DNA of 64,000 nt from Actinocorallia herbida. Its GTDB lineage: Bacteria > Actinomycetota > Actinomycetes > Streptosporangiales > Streptosporangiaceae. The notes beneath the pieces are model-generated. The model was not told where the DNA came from. It searched no databases and saw only the letters and a list, made by a program, of their open reading frames with translations. Shown in pieces: positions 26,593 to 35,646 of the stretch (position 1 is its first letter; every line of letters starts with the position of its first letter). The stretch spans positions 5,456,001-5,520,000 of the forward strand of contig NZ_RJKE01000001.1 of assembly GCF_003751225.1 (NCBI RefSeq). The letters run 5' to 3'. A program made the position numbers and the translations under genes.

Positions 26593-26604
26593 GTTCAACG
26601 GAAC
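26593..26604. promoter_or_regulatory. GTTC-N4-GAAC site upstream of fdxA
   Basis: GTTC-AACG-GAAC, extended by C and G to a 14-base inverted repeat. It lies in the 266-base gap 26499-26764 between fdxA and the TetR gene, and matches the sites at 5328 and 24426. Confidence 0.45.
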
Positions 26605-26672
26605 GAGCGATCCCTTCAACGAAGTCAGTGTGGGGCGCGTCGCACTACGTGTCAAGCAGCGGGTACGCCGAA

Positions 26673-26709
26673 GCGACCGGACGGGGCGGGGAGCCGGCCG
26701 TCCGGTCGC
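26673..26709 (-). terminator. Terminator of the 27-kb TetR gene
   Basis: GCGACCGGACGG (26673-26684) pairs perfectly with 26698-26709 around a 13-base loop, 55 bases after the TetR stop. Confidence 0.7.
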
Positions 26710-26764
26710 GCGGTGGTGAGGCGTGCCGGGCCGGGCGGGGCGCATCGGCCGCCGCCCGGAGAGC

Positions 26765-27415
26765 TCACGCGTTGTCGAAGTCGCCTTCCGCGACCGACCA
26801 GCCCAGCTCCTCCGTCGACACCGGAGCCCCGGGCAGGACGCTGCCAGGGACGGCGCGCAGCCCGTCCAGGGCCAGTAGCAGTGAGCGCTCCGAGCGCACC
26901 TGCCCCGCGGGGTCGGACGAGGCCAGGTGGGTCCCGAGCACGATGGACACGAGGATGAGCACGTCGCCCGGGCCGACGTCGGCCCGGATGGAGCCCTCGG
27001 CCTGGGCGTCCCGTACGAGTTCGTCGAGGGCCGCCATCATGTCGCGGTGCACGTCGCGCGACTCCGGCGCGGCGTGCACCATCGTCCACGCACGGCCCGA
27101 CGGGAACGCCAGGTGCCAGGTCACCCGGAGGTCCTCCGAACGCGTGACGAGCCTGGTGAACGCCTCCCAGGCGTTCGGTTCCTCGTCCCGCGCGGCCCGC
27201 AGATCGGTGAGAACGGAGCCGAAGACCTGTGCGGCGACCGCCGCGATCAGCTCGCCGCGATCGGGAAAACGCCGGTACAGGGTGCCGACACCTACACCGG
27301 CGCGCCGGGCGATGTTCTCCATGGGCACGTCCAGGCCGGACTCGACGAAGATCTCCTTCGCCGTGGCGATGATCAGATCGCGGTTCCGGCGAGCGTCGGC
27401 GCGCAATACGGCCAC
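26765..27415 (-). CDS. TetR family transcriptional regulator
   Basis: The protein has the TetR HTH (LIIATAKEIFVESGLDVPME, then NIARRAGVGVGTLYRRFPDRGEL) and a helical ligand domain. GTG 27415 has GGAG seven bases upstream, giving 216 residues; ATG 27433 is in frame but has no ribosome site and abuts a palindrome. It diverges from the second P450/ferredoxin operon, its likely target. Confidence 0.9.
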   Translation of the reverse strand: MAVLRADARRNRDLIIATAKEIFVESGLDVPMENIARRAGVGVGTLYRRFPDRGELIAAVAAQVFGSVLTDLRAARDEEPNAWEAFTRLVTRSEDLRVTWHLAFPSGRAWTMVHAAPESRDVHRDMMAALDELVRDAQAEGSIRADVGPGDVLILVSIVLGTHLASSDPAGQVRSERSLLLALDGLRAVPGSVLPGAPVSTEELGWSVAEGDFDNA

Positions 27416-27433
27416 TTGGGCACTCCTCGTCAT

Positions 27434-27449
27434 CGAGCGACGACGCTCG
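27434..27449. promoter_or_regulatory. TetR operator candidate
   Basis: CGAGCG (27434-27439), ACGA, CGCTCG (27444-27449): a perfect inverted repeat in the gap between TetR and the P450 gene. Confidence 0.45.
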
Positions 27450-27553
27450 GACTGTGATTCGGGTCTCGATGTGGACAACGGGATGTGACTGGGCTTACCC
27501 TCCAGCAACCGGACGAATTTCTTCCACTTACGTTCCACCCCTGGGAGTACCGT

Positions 27554-28720
27554 ATGACGAAGGCGACGATTTCGCTGAGGCGGCCCGATCCGTACAACCC
27601 GCCCAAAGAGCATGTGGAGCTGCAGGCCGAGGCGCCGATCAGCCGGGTGAAACTGACCGATGGCCGCGAGCTGTGGCTGCTGACCCGGCACGAACACGTC
27701 AGGGCCATGCTCAGCGACACCCGGTTCAGCTCGGACCGCCGGGACCCCCGGCACCCGAGCCACAGCCCCTACATGAGCGGGCACCGCCAGCAGCTGATCG
27801 AGATGGACCCGCCGGACCACACCCAGCTGCGGCGCTCGATCGTCGGCGAGTTCACGGTGACCCGTCTGGCCGCGTGGCGCCCGCGCATCCAGGAGATCGT
27901 CGACGAGGCCATCGACGCCATGCTCGCCGGCCCCTCGGAAGTCGACCTCGTCGAGGCGCTCTCCCTGCCGGTGCCGTCCATGGTCATCTCGGAGATGCTC
28001 GGCGTCCCCTACGCCGACCACGACTTCTTCCAGGAGAACAGCGCGGACTTCATCCGCGCCGACACCACTCCCGAGGAGCGGGGAGCCGCGTACGGCCGAC
28101 TCAAGGAGTACGTCGCTGGCCTCGTGCAGCGCAAGATCGAATCCCCCGGCGAGGACCTGCTCAGCCGCCAGCTCGCCGCCGGCATGGCGCCGGAGGAGGC
28201 CGTGTCGGTCGGCTTCCTGCTGCTGATCGCCGGGCACGAGACGACCGCGAACATGATCTCCCTGTCGGTGGCCACGCTGCTCGACAAGCGGGAGCACCTG
28301 CAGGCCCTGCGCGACGACCCGCAGCTCACGGTCGGTGCGGTGGAGGAGCTGCTGCGGTACTTCACCATCGCGGAGATCGGCGCGGCCCGACTGGCCACCG
28401 AGGACGTCGAGATCGGCGGTGTGCTGGTCCGCGCCGGCGAGGGCGTCTTCGGCCTGACGAACACGGCCAACCGCGACGCCACGGTGTTCCCGGAGCCGGA
28501 CGACATCGACTTCACCCGCATGGCGCGCAACCACCTCGCCTTCGGATTCGGGCCGCACCAGTGCCTCGGCCAGAACCTCGCCCGCCTCGAACTGGAGATC
28601 GTCCTGGCCACCGTCGTGCGCCGGATCCCGACCCTGCGCCTCGCGGTGCCGTTCGACGAGATCCCCTTCAAGGAGAACGGCCCCAACTACGGCGTCTACG
28701 AACTGAAGGTGGCCTGGTGA
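27554..28720 (+). CDS. Cytochrome P450 (second)
   Basis: The 388-residue P450 has A226-G-H-E229-T-T231 in the I helix and the haem loop FGFGPHQC337LG. Of the possible starts I chose ATG 27554, with GGGAG six bases upstream; a GTG at 27485 would add 23 residues. The ferredoxin gene overlaps its stop (GTGA). It is probably repressed by the divergent TetR protein. The sequence differs clearly from the 5.4-kb P450, so a separate substrate or position is likely. Confidence 0.94.
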   Translation: MTKATISLRRPDPYNPPKEHVELQAEAPISRVKLTDGRELWLLTRHEHVRAMLSDTRFSSDRRDPRHPSHSPYMSGHRQQLIEMDPPDHTQLRRSIVGEFTVTRLAAWRPRIQEIVDEAIDAMLAGPSEVDLVEALSLPVPSMVISEMLGVPYADHDFFQENSADFIRADTTPEERGAAYGRLKEYVAGLVQRKIESPGEDLLSRQLAAGMAPEEAVSVGFLLLIAGHETTANMISLSVATLLDKREHLQALRDDPQLTVGAVEELLRYFTIAEIGAARLATEDVEIGGVLVRAGEGVFGLTNTANRDATVFPEPDDIDFTRMARNHLAFGFGPHQCLGQNLARLELEIVLATVVRRIPTLRLAVPFDEIPFKENGPNYGVYELKVAW

Positions 28721-28920
28721 CCATGCGCATCATCGCCCAGCAGGACCGCTGCGTCGGCGCGGGCCAGTGCGTCCTCGTCGACCCCGAGGCCTTCGACCAG
28801 AACGACGACGACGGGACCGTCATCGTGCTGCGCCCGGACCCGCGGACCGACGCCGAGATCGGCCGCGCCAGGGAGGCCGTGAACGTCTGCCCCGGGCGGA
28901 CCCTCTCCCTGGAACCGTAG
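28717..28920 (+). CDS. Single-cluster ferredoxin (Ala at the variable position)
   Basis: The 67-residue ferredoxin has C-V-G-A-G-Q-C and VCPG, the three-cysteine P450 ferredoxin pattern with Ala at the fourth ligand place. I chose GTG 28717, which forms GTGA with the P450 stop and has GAAGG seven bases upstream; ATG 28723 is equally possible in frame. It serves the P450 upstream. Confidence 0.92.
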   Translation: MTMRIIAQQDRCVGAGQCVLVDPEAFDQNDDDGTVIVLRPDPRTDAEIGRAREAVNVCPGRTLSLEP

Positions 28921-29072
28921 GAGACCCGGCCACCGGGGACGGACCTCCGCCGGCCTTCCCCGGACGAGGCCGCTCCGCGAAGCACCCGACGCGGTGGCAC
29001 CGCTCCACCGGTTCGGCGCCATGACTCCGCCGACCGGTCCGCACCACCTCCACCCCCGCTTCGCGCATGCCC

Positions 29073-29104
29073 AAGGGCGTCACCGAACCTTCGGTGACGC
29101 CCTT
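29073..29104 (+). terminator. Terminator of the second P450 operon
   Basis: A perfect 15-bp stem (29073-29087 and 29090-29104) with a two-base turn. The stem core GGCGTCACCGA is also seen in the terminator at 19329. Confidence 0.75.
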
Positions 29105-29154
29105 CGCCGCGTGAGCCGGGGCCCGTGCTCCGCCCGGCTCGATGAACCCTCCGA

Positions 29155-29298
29155 CGCCGGGCTCCCCAGCTGACGAACGCGGTGGCCACGGGCGCGCGAC
29201 CGGCCGACCGCACCCTGTGGCCCGTCGCGACAGGGCTCCTGCTCGCGACCGCCCTGCCGACCGCGGCCACGGTCGTCTTCCGGCGCCGGGAACTCTGA
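29155..29298 (+). pseudogene. Possible C-terminal remnant of an ABC-2-type permease
   Basis: In the 493-base gap 28921-29413 one frame encodes a hydrophobic stretch (LWPVATGLLLATALPTAATV) ending FRRREL and stop. This resembles the last helix of drug-export ABC-2 permeases. A stop lies just upstream, so it is at best a fragment. Low confidence. Confidence 0.25.
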
Positions 29299-29413
29299 GG
29301 CGCACGGACCTACTGCGATCTACGTAGTGGAGGTGCCTGCATCTGCACGATTACGGAACGGAGCGATCGGGCGAGGGTGGTGGAGTACCCGAGAGATGTG
29401 GAGTGCTTCACCG

Positions 29414-31663
29414 ATGGCTACTTTCCTTGATCGCCTGGGCCGCCTGTCGTTCCGATGGCGGTGGCTCGTCGCGGTGCTGTGGGCGGTGGTCCTGGGCCTG
29501 ACCGGTTTCGCTTCGACGAAGGCGTCGGAGGCCCCGCCTGAGACGGGGTCGATGCCCGGCATCGAGGCGCAGGACGCCTATGAGCTGCTCGGCGAGCGGT
29601 TCCCGGGGAACGCGGACGCCGCGGGGAGCGCGACGGCGAAGATCGTGTTCGTGGCGCCGGACGGCCAGACGGTGACGGCGTCGGCCAACCGCGCGGTGAT
29701 CGAGAACGCGGTCGCCGAGGCGGGGCAGGGCGACCAGGTCACCGGCGCGGTGAGCCCGTTCGCGGCCGGGACGGTGAGCCCGGACGGCTCCACGGCGTAT
29801 GCGACGGTCGTCTACAGCGAAGCGAAGAGCGAGCTGACCGACGCGACGAAGGACCACCTCCAGGAGGTGGTCGACGAGGCGCGCTCGGCCGGCCTGACGG
29901 TGGACGTCGCGGGGTCCTTGCTGTCCTCGGAGTCCGCCGGCGGGACGACGGAGATGCTGGGCATCGGCATCGCGGCGCTGGTGCTGCTGATGACGTTCGG
30001 ATCCTTGGCGGCCGCCGGCCTGCCGCTGCTGACGGCGTTGCTCGGGGTCGGGATCAGCATGGTCGCGATCATGGCGCTGGGCGGGGTGTTCGGCCTGTCG
30101 ACGGCCTCCAGCAGCCTGGCGTCGATGCTGGGGCTGGCGGTCGGGATCGACTACGCCCTGTTCGTGGTCTCCCGCTACCGGGAGGAGCGCGGCCGCGGCC
30201 TGGCGCCGAAGGACGCGGCCGGGCTCGCGGTCGGCACGGCGGGATCGGCCGTGGTCTTCGCCGGCCTCACGGTGATCATCGCGCTGGCCGGGCTGACGGT
30301 GGTCGGGGTGCCGACCCTGACGAAGATGGGCCTGACGGCGGCGGCGACGGTCGGCCTGGCGGTGCTGGTCGCCCTGACCATGGTGCCCGCCCTCCTGGGG
30401 TTCCTCCCCAACGCCGTCCTGTCCCGCAAGACGCGCAAGGCGATCAAGAACGGCACTTTCACCCCGAGCAGCGTCGGCAGGAGCAGGGAGAACGGCGGAG
30501 CTCGCTGGGCGCGGTTCGTGCTGCGCCGTCCGCTTCTGGTCCTGCTCGCCTCCATCGTGGGCCTGGGCGTCATCGCGCTGCCGGTCATGGACCTCCAACT
30601 CGGCATGCAGGGCGATGAGTCGAAGTCGACGCGGACGACCGAGCGCCGCGCCTACGACGAGCTCGCCGACGGGTTCGGTCCGGGCTTCAACGGGCCGCTC
30701 ACCATCGTGGTGGACGTGAAGGACTCCGCGACGCCCAAGAAGGACGTCAAGCGGATCTCCGCGGGCATCGCCGCGACGCAGGGGATCGTCGAGGTCTCCA
30801 CCGCCCGCTTCAACCCCGCGGGCGACACCGCGACGTTCACCGCGACCCCGTCGACGTCGCCGACCAGCGAGCAGACCGCGGACCTGGTGAACACCATCCG
30901 CGACCAGCGGGCCGCCACCCAGGCCGGCACGGGCGCGCGGTTCCTGGTGTCGGGCACCACCGCGGTCGACATCGACGTCGCGGCGAAGATGCAGGGCGCG
31001 CTCATCCCGTATCTGGCGGTCGTGCTGGGGCTGGCGTTCCTGCTCCTGCTCGTGGTGTTCCGGTCGGTGCTCGTGCCGATCAAGGCGGCGCTGGGCTTCC
31101 TGCTGTCGGTGCTGGCCTCGCTCGGCGTGGTCGTGGCGGTGTTCCAGTGGGGCTGGGCCGCGGACCTGATCGGCCTCAACCAGACCGGCCCGATCATGAG
31201 CACCATGCCGATCATCCTCATCGGGATCGTGTTCGGCCTCGCGATGGACTACGAGGTGTTCCTGGTGTCCCGGATGCGGGAGGCCTACAGCCACGGCGAA
31301 GGCGCGCGCCCGGCGGTCGTGTCGGGCTTCCGGCACAGCGCCCGCGTGGTGGTCGCCGCCGCCCTGATCATGATCGCGGTGTTCTCCGGCTTCGTCGGCG
31401 GCGGCATGGCCCTCATCAAGATGATCGGGCTCGGGCTGGCCGCGGCCGTCCTGCTCGACGCGTTCGTCGTCCGGATGGCGCTCGTGCCCGCCGTGCTCGC
31501 GCTCCTGGGCGACAAGGCGTGGTGGCTGCCCCGCCGGCTGGACCGGATCCTGCCGAAGGTCGACATCGAAGGCGAAGCCCTCACCGCCGCCGTCCCGGCA
31601 CCCGCCGAACCCGCCGCCGAGAGCGGAGACGCGGGCACTGCTGCCGACCAGGTGCTGACCTGA
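29414..31663 (+). CDS. MMPL/RND family exporter
   Basis: The 749-residue membrane protein has an N-terminal helix (about 15-38), an external loop to about 200, and two six-helix blocks. These carry the MMPL motifs GIDYALFVVSRYREE and A-M-D-Y-E-V-F-L-V-S-R. It is likely a proton-driven exporter of lipids or drugs. I chose ATG 29414; an in-frame start at 29327 would add 29 residues without membrane character. A two-component system follows 106 bases downstream and may sense the exported compound. Confidence 0.93.
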   Translation: MATFLDRLGRLSFRWRWLVAVLWAVVLGLTGFASTKASEAPPETGSMPGIEAQDAYELLGERFPGNADAAGSATAKIVFVAPDGQTVTASANRAVIENAVAEAGQGDQVTGAVSPFAAGTVSPDGSTAYATVVYSEAKSELTDATKDHLQEVVDEARSAGLTVDVAGSLLSSESAGGTTEMLGIGIAALVLLMTFGSLAAAGLPLLTALLGVGISMVAIMALGGVFGLSTASSSLASMLGLAVGIDYALFVVSRYREERGRGLAPKDAAGLAVGTAGSAVVFAGLTVIIALAGLTVVGVPTLTKMGLTAAATVGLAVLVALTMVPALLGFLPNAVLSRKTRKAIKNGTFTPSSVGRSRENGGARWARFVLRRPLLVLLASIVGLGVIALPVMDLQLGMQGDESKSTRTTERRAYDELADGFGPGFNGPLTIVVDVKDSATPKKDVKRISAGIAATQGIVEVSTARFNPAGDTATFTATPSTSPTSEQTADLVNTIRDQRAATQAGTGARFLVSGTTAVDIDVAAKMQGALIPYLAVVLGLAFLLLLVVFRSVLVPIKAALGFLLSVLASLGVVVAVFQWGWAADLIGLNQTGPIMSTMPIILIGIVFGLAMDYEVFLVSRMREAYSHGEGARPAVVSGFRHSARVVVAAALIMIAVFSGFVGGGMALIKMIGLGLAAAVLLDAFVVRMALVPAVLALLGDKAWWLPRRLDRILPKVDIEGEALTAAVPAPAEPAAESGDAGTAADQVLT

Positions 31664-31680
31664 CCGTCGCGGCCGTTCCC

Positions 31681-31715
31681 GGCCCGCCCGCGCGATCGCC
31701 TCGCGCGGGCGGGCC
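31681..31715 (+). terminator. Terminator after the MMPL gene
   Basis: Perfect 14-bp arms 31681-31694 and 31702-31715, seven-base loop, then TCCTC. Confidence 0.75.
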
Positions 31716-31769
31716 TCCTCGACCTTCCGCCCCAGGTGAACGATCATGAGCGGAGAAGGGAGAACGCGT

Positions 31770-32978
31770 GTGACGAGCCGGACCGGCTGGCGCCGCTATG
31801 CCGAGCGGCACCCCCGAAGGGTGGACACGGTCCTGGTCGCGCTGCTGTGCGCGATCTCGGGGCCCGCCGCGTTCTACAGCAGCGTCTCCTACACCCCTGA
31901 CCTGTCGGGCTGGTGGGTCGGCGTCCTGGCGGCCGTCGCCTCGCTCGCGCTGCTGTGGCGCCGCAGCCTGCCCGGCCCCGTCGTCGCGGTCACCGCGATG
32001 TGCGCGGGGGCGTCCGCCGGGATCGGCTGCCTGCTCACCCCGCTGCTGCTCGCCCCCGTCATGGTCGCCCTGTACGAGCTGTCCACCCGCTCCTCCCGCC
32101 GGACGGCGGCGCTGTACTGCGCGGGTTGCGCGCTCGTCATCATCCCGGCGGCGTTCTTCGGGCACCGCGCGGCCTACCCCTGGCCGCTGACCACCATCAA
32201 CCCCGCCCTGTGCCTGCTGCTGCCCGTCGTCATCGGCTCCACCGCCCGGCTGCGCGCCGCCTATCTGGAGGCCGTCGAAGCCCGCGCCGAGTACGCCGAG
32301 AAGACCCGCGAGGACGAGGCCCGCCACCGCGTCGCCGAGGAACGCCTGCGCATCGCCCGCGAACTCCACGACGTCGTCGCCCACCACCTCACCCTCGCCT
32401 CCGCCCAGGCCACCACCGGCGCCTACCTCGCCCGCACCGGCACCGGGGACCCCGAGCGGTTCCTCACCGAACTGTCGGCCACCACGACCACCGCGCTGCG
32501 CGAGCTCAAGGCCACCGTCGGGCTGCTCCGCCAGGACGACGCCTCCCCCGAGCAGGACTCGCCGCTGGAGCCCGCGCCCGGCCTCGACCGGCTCGCCGAC
32601 CTCACCGGCTCCTTCGCCGCCGCCGGCCTCGATGTCGGCGTCCGCGTGGACGGAACGCCGAGGCCCCTGTCGCCCGGCATCGACCTGACCGCGTACCGGA
32701 TCATCCAGGAAGCCCTCACCAACGTCGCCAAACACGCCGCCACCACGACCGCGACGGTCCGCCTCACCTACGGGGCCGACCGGCTCACCCTCGCCGTCAC
32801 CAACGGCGCGGCGCAGGACGACGGCCCCGTCCTGGCGACCGCGGCGCCGGGGCGGGGAGGGTTCGGGCTGATCGGCATGCGCGAGCGCGCCCGCACCGCC
32901 GGAGGCACCCTGCACGCGGGACCCGACCCCGGCGGCGGCTACACCGTCACCGCCGAACTGCCCATACACACCACCTGA
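31770..32978 (+). CDS. Membrane sensor histidine kinase (NarL/DesK class)
   Basis: The 402-residue protein has about five membrane helices in residues 15-150, a HisKA_3 box ERLRIARELH200DVVAHHLT, and a HATPase with EALTNVAKHA and GFGLIGMRERA. I chose GTG 31770, which has GAAGGGAG seven bases upstream; ATG 31746 is in frame without a good site. The response regulator starts 12 bases after the stop. The signal is probably membrane stress or a drug, given the exporters on both sides. Confidence 0.92.
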   Translation: MTSRTGWRRYAERHPRRVDTVLVALLCAISGPAAFYSSVSYTPDLSGWWVGVLAAVASLALLWRRSLPGPVVAVTAMCAGASAGIGCLLTPLLLAPVMVALYELSTRSSRRTAALYCAGCALVIIPAAFFGHRAAYPWPLTTINPALCLLLPVVIGSTARLRAAYLEAVEARAEYAEKTREDEARHRVAEERLRIARELHDVVAHHLTLASAQATTGAYLARTGTGDPERFLTELSATTTTALRELKATVGLLRQDDASPEQDSPLEPAPGLDRLADLTGSFAAAGLDVGVRVDGTPRPLSPGIDLTAYRIIQEALTNVAKHAATTTATVRLTYGADRLTLAVTNGAAQDDGPVLATAAPGRGGFGLIGMRERARTAGGTLHAGPDPGGGYTVTAELPIHTT

Positions 32979-32989
32979 CAGAAGGCCCG

Positions 32990-33682
32990 ATGACCGACCC
33001 GACCATCCGCGTCCTGCTCGCCGACGACCAGGCCCTCCTGCGCACCACCTTCCGGATGCTCCTGGACGCCGTCCCCGGCATCGACGTAGTCGGCGAGGCC
33101 GCGGACGGCCGGACCGCCGTCACTCAGGCCCGCACGCTGCGACCCGACGTCATCGTCATGGACATCCGCATGCCCGGCACCGACGGGCTCGCCGCCACCC
33201 GCGCCATCTGCGCCGACCCCGACCTGGCCGCCACCCGCATCCTCATCCTCACCACCTTCGAAACCGACGAATACGTCGCCCAGGCCCTTTACGCAGGCGC
33301 CAGCGGCTTCCTCGGCAAGGGCGTCTCCGCCGACGACCTCATCGCCGCCCTCCGAACCGTCGCAGCGGGCGACTCCCTCCTGTCGCCCACCGCCACCCGC
33401 GCCCTCATCGGCCAGTTCCTCTCCCGCCCGCAACCACCCCCCACCGAACCGCCGGCAGACCTCGCGGACCTCACCACCCGCGAACGCCAGATGATGGCCC
33501 TGGCCGCCCAAGGCCTCACCAACACCGAGATCGCCGACCGGCTCACCCTCAGCCCGCTCACCGTCCGCACCCACATCCACCGCGCCATGACCAAACTCGG
33601 CGCCCGCGACCGCACCCAGCTCGTCGTCATCGCCTACCGGACCGGCCTCGTCCGCCCCTCCCCCGATCCACCGGCCTCTTAG
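32990..33682 (+). CDS. NarL/FixJ family response regulator
   Basis: The 230-residue protein has a receiver domain with the acidic pair D12-D13, phospho-acceptor D58 in VIVMDIRMPG, and a LuxR-type HTH (LTTRERQMMALAAQGLTN, TEIADRLTLSPLTVRTHIHR). It is the cognate partner of the kinase upstream. Likely targets are the MMPL gene and/or the MFS gene downstream, whose promoter carries a conspicuous repeat at 34000-34032. Confidence 0.93.
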   Translation: MTDPTIRVLLADDQALLRTTFRMLLDAVPGIDVVGEAADGRTAVTQARTLRPDVIVMDIRMPGTDGLAATRAICADPDLAATRILILTTFETDEYVAQALYAGASGFLGKGVSADDLIAALRTVAAGDSLLSPTATRALIGQFLSRPQPPPTEPPADLADLTTRERQMMALAAQGLTNTEIADRLTLSPLTVRTHIHRAMTKLGARDRTQLVVIAYRTGLVRPSPDPPAS

Positions 33683-33999
33683 GGGGCCTCGCACACGAGG
33701 TGCAGCCCGCTACACCACTGATCGGGGCACGCTCCGTGTTCGCGGGATCGCCCGGACGGCATCGTGGAGAGCGGAACACCACGAGCACCTCCACCTCATC
33801 CGAAAGGGACGCCCCGTGTCCTCGCCGTCCTGGCCCACCTCGAGCTCTGACGTCCCGCGAAGCCCGTCCGACGGCTGCCGGCGGTCCGGCGGAATTCGGC
33901 TGTAATCCATCGGGGCGCGACGTGCGCGGTTTTCCGGCTTCGGTGGCGCTGTGAGAAGACCCACGCACTCCGTGACGTCGCGGGCCACGCCGCCAAGGT

Positions 34000-34032
34000 C
34001 ATATGCATGATACAAGACATATGCATCATACA
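34000..34032. promoter_or_regulatory. AT-rich tandem repeat upstream of the MFS gene
   Basis: CATATGCATGATACA (34000-34014) and CATATGCATCATACA (34018-34032) differ at one base and are spaced 18 bases apart. They stand in the 418-base gap 33683-34100, where I see no gene. It looks like a double operator. Confidence 0.6.
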
Positions 34033-34100
34033 TACACGCCCGACTTCCGCCCTGCGGGCTCGTCCGCGCAGGCCGGACTCACGGTCACGAGGAACACCGA

Positions 34101-35555
34101 ATGAAGACTCCCCGATCATCGGCGCGCTCAGGCGGCGTGGTGGCCACCCTGGCCCTCGCCGGCACGACGGCCGCCATCATGCAGACGCTGGTGACCCCGC
34201 TCATCGCGGAACTGCCGAAGATCCTGCACACCTCCGCGTCCAACGCCACCTGGGTCATCACGGTCACCCTGCTCGTGGGGGCCGTCTGCGTGCCCGTCAC
34301 CGGACGCCTCGGCGACCTGCTGGGCAAGCGGCGCATGCTCCTCGCGTGCGCGGTGCCGCTCGTGGCGGGCTCGGTGGTCTGCGCGCTGGCGTCGTCCATC
34401 ATCCCCATGATCGTCGGACGCGGCCTCCAGGGCGTCGGCATGGGCATGGTGCCGCTCGGCATCGCCCTGCTGCGCGACGTCGTCGCGCAGGAGAAGCTCA
34501 GCTCGTCCATCGCGCTGGTCAGCGCGTCCATGGGCATCGGCGGCGGCCTCGGCCTGCCGATCGCCGCGGCCGTCGCCGAGTACGCCAACTGGCGGGTGCT
34601 GTTCTGGGCGTCCGCGGTCCTGGCCCTCGGCATCGGCGTGCTGATCTGGCTGACGATCCCCGACGTCCCCGCCGCCGCCAAGGGCGAGCGCTTCGACTAC
34701 CCCGGCGCGGTCGGCCTCGGCATCGGCCTGGTCTCCCTGCTGCTCGCCGTCTCCAAGGGCGCCGACTGGGGCTGGGGCTCGGCGACGACGCTCGGCCTGT
34801 TCGCCGCCGCCCTCGTCGTCCTGCTGGCGTGGGGCGTGTGGGAGGTCCGCACCCGGCAGCCGATCATCGACCTGCGCACCACCGCGCGCCCCCGCGTGCT
34901 GCTGACGAACATCGCCTCGATCTTCGTCGGGTTCGGCATGTACGCGGCGCTGCTGATCGTGCCGCAGCTGCTCCAGTTCCCCGCCGAGACCGGCTACGGC
35001 CTCGGCCAGTCGATGCTCGCCGCGGGCCTGTGGATGGCGCCCGGCGGCATCATGATGATGGTCGTCTCCCCCTTCGGCGGCAAGCTCTCCAACGCCCGCG
35101 GCCCCAAGTTCACCCTGATCTGCGGCGTCCTGGTCCTCGCCGTCGGGTACGGCGCCTGCCTGCTGCTGATGGGCCACGCGTGGGGGCTCATGATCGCCGT
35201 AATGATCATCAACAGCGGTGTCGGGCTGGCCTACGGCGCGATGCCCGCCCTGATCATGGGGTCCGTCCCGTTGACCGAGACGGCGTCCGCCAACGCCTTC
35301 AACACCCTCATGCGCTCGCTGGGCACCTCGGTCGGATCCGCGGTGATCGGCGTCGTGCTGGCCCAGCTGACCATCTCCGCAGGCGGCTACACGCTCACCT
35401 CGGAGAACGGCTTCCGGGTCGGCCTCGCGATCGGCGCCGGGGTCGCCCTGCTGTCCGCCGTCATCGCCGCGACGATCCCGTCCGCCCGCCGCGACCGCGC
35501 CGCCGTCCAGGAGACCGCGCCGGCCTCGGCCGGTCCCGTCCCCGTCGACGCCTGA
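34101..35555 (+). CDS. MFS drug exporter (DHA2, 14-TM type)
   Basis: The 484-residue protein has regularly spaced hydrophobic helices, the motif A region GRLGDLLGKRRMLL, the antiporter motif C-like segment GIGGGLGLPIAAAVAE, and a length typical of 14-helix DHA2 exporters (EmrB/QacA-like). It should expel amphipathic drugs with proton exchange. GAGGA lies about eight bases before ATG 34101. An ADH gene follows after 91 bases. Confidence 0.93.
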   Translation: MKTPRSSARSGGVVATLALAGTTAAIMQTLVTPLIAELPKILHTSASNATWVITVTLLVGAVCVPVTGRLGDLLGKRRMLLACAVPLVAGSVVCALASSIIPMIVGRGLQGVGMGMVPLGIALLRDVVAQEKLSSSIALVSASMGIGGGLGLPIAAAVAEYANWRVLFWASAVLALGIGVLIWLTIPDVPAAAKGERFDYPGAVGLGIGLVSLLLAVSKGADWGWGSATTLGLFAAALVVLLAWGVWEVRTRQPIIDLRTTARPRVLLTNIASIFVGFGMYAALLIVPQLLQFPAETGYGLGQSMLAAGLWMAPGGIMMMVVSPFGGKLSNARGPKFTLICGVLVLAVGYGACLLLMGHAWGLMIAVMIINSGVGLAYGAMPALIMGSVPLTETASANAFNTLMRSLGTSVGSAVIGVVLAQLTISAGGYTLTSENGFRVGLAIGAGVALLSAVIAATIPSARRDRAAVQETAPASAGPVPVDA

Positions 35556-35646
35556 CCGCACCGCGCAGCGTCCATCAGGACGGACCGACCCCGCGCGGGA
35601 CCGGCCCTTCCCACGAACCGGACCACCACCGAAACGGAGCAAGACC

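Noticed and set aside
29142-29327. 61-codon plus-strand frame before the MMPL gene
   Set aside because: Product is Arg/Pro-rich without family resemblance; another frame there fits an ABC permease remnant better.
29408-31747. 779-codon minus-strand frame opposite the MMPL gene
   Set aside because: The sense strand encodes a full MMPL exporter with its motifs; the antisense product is low-complexity.
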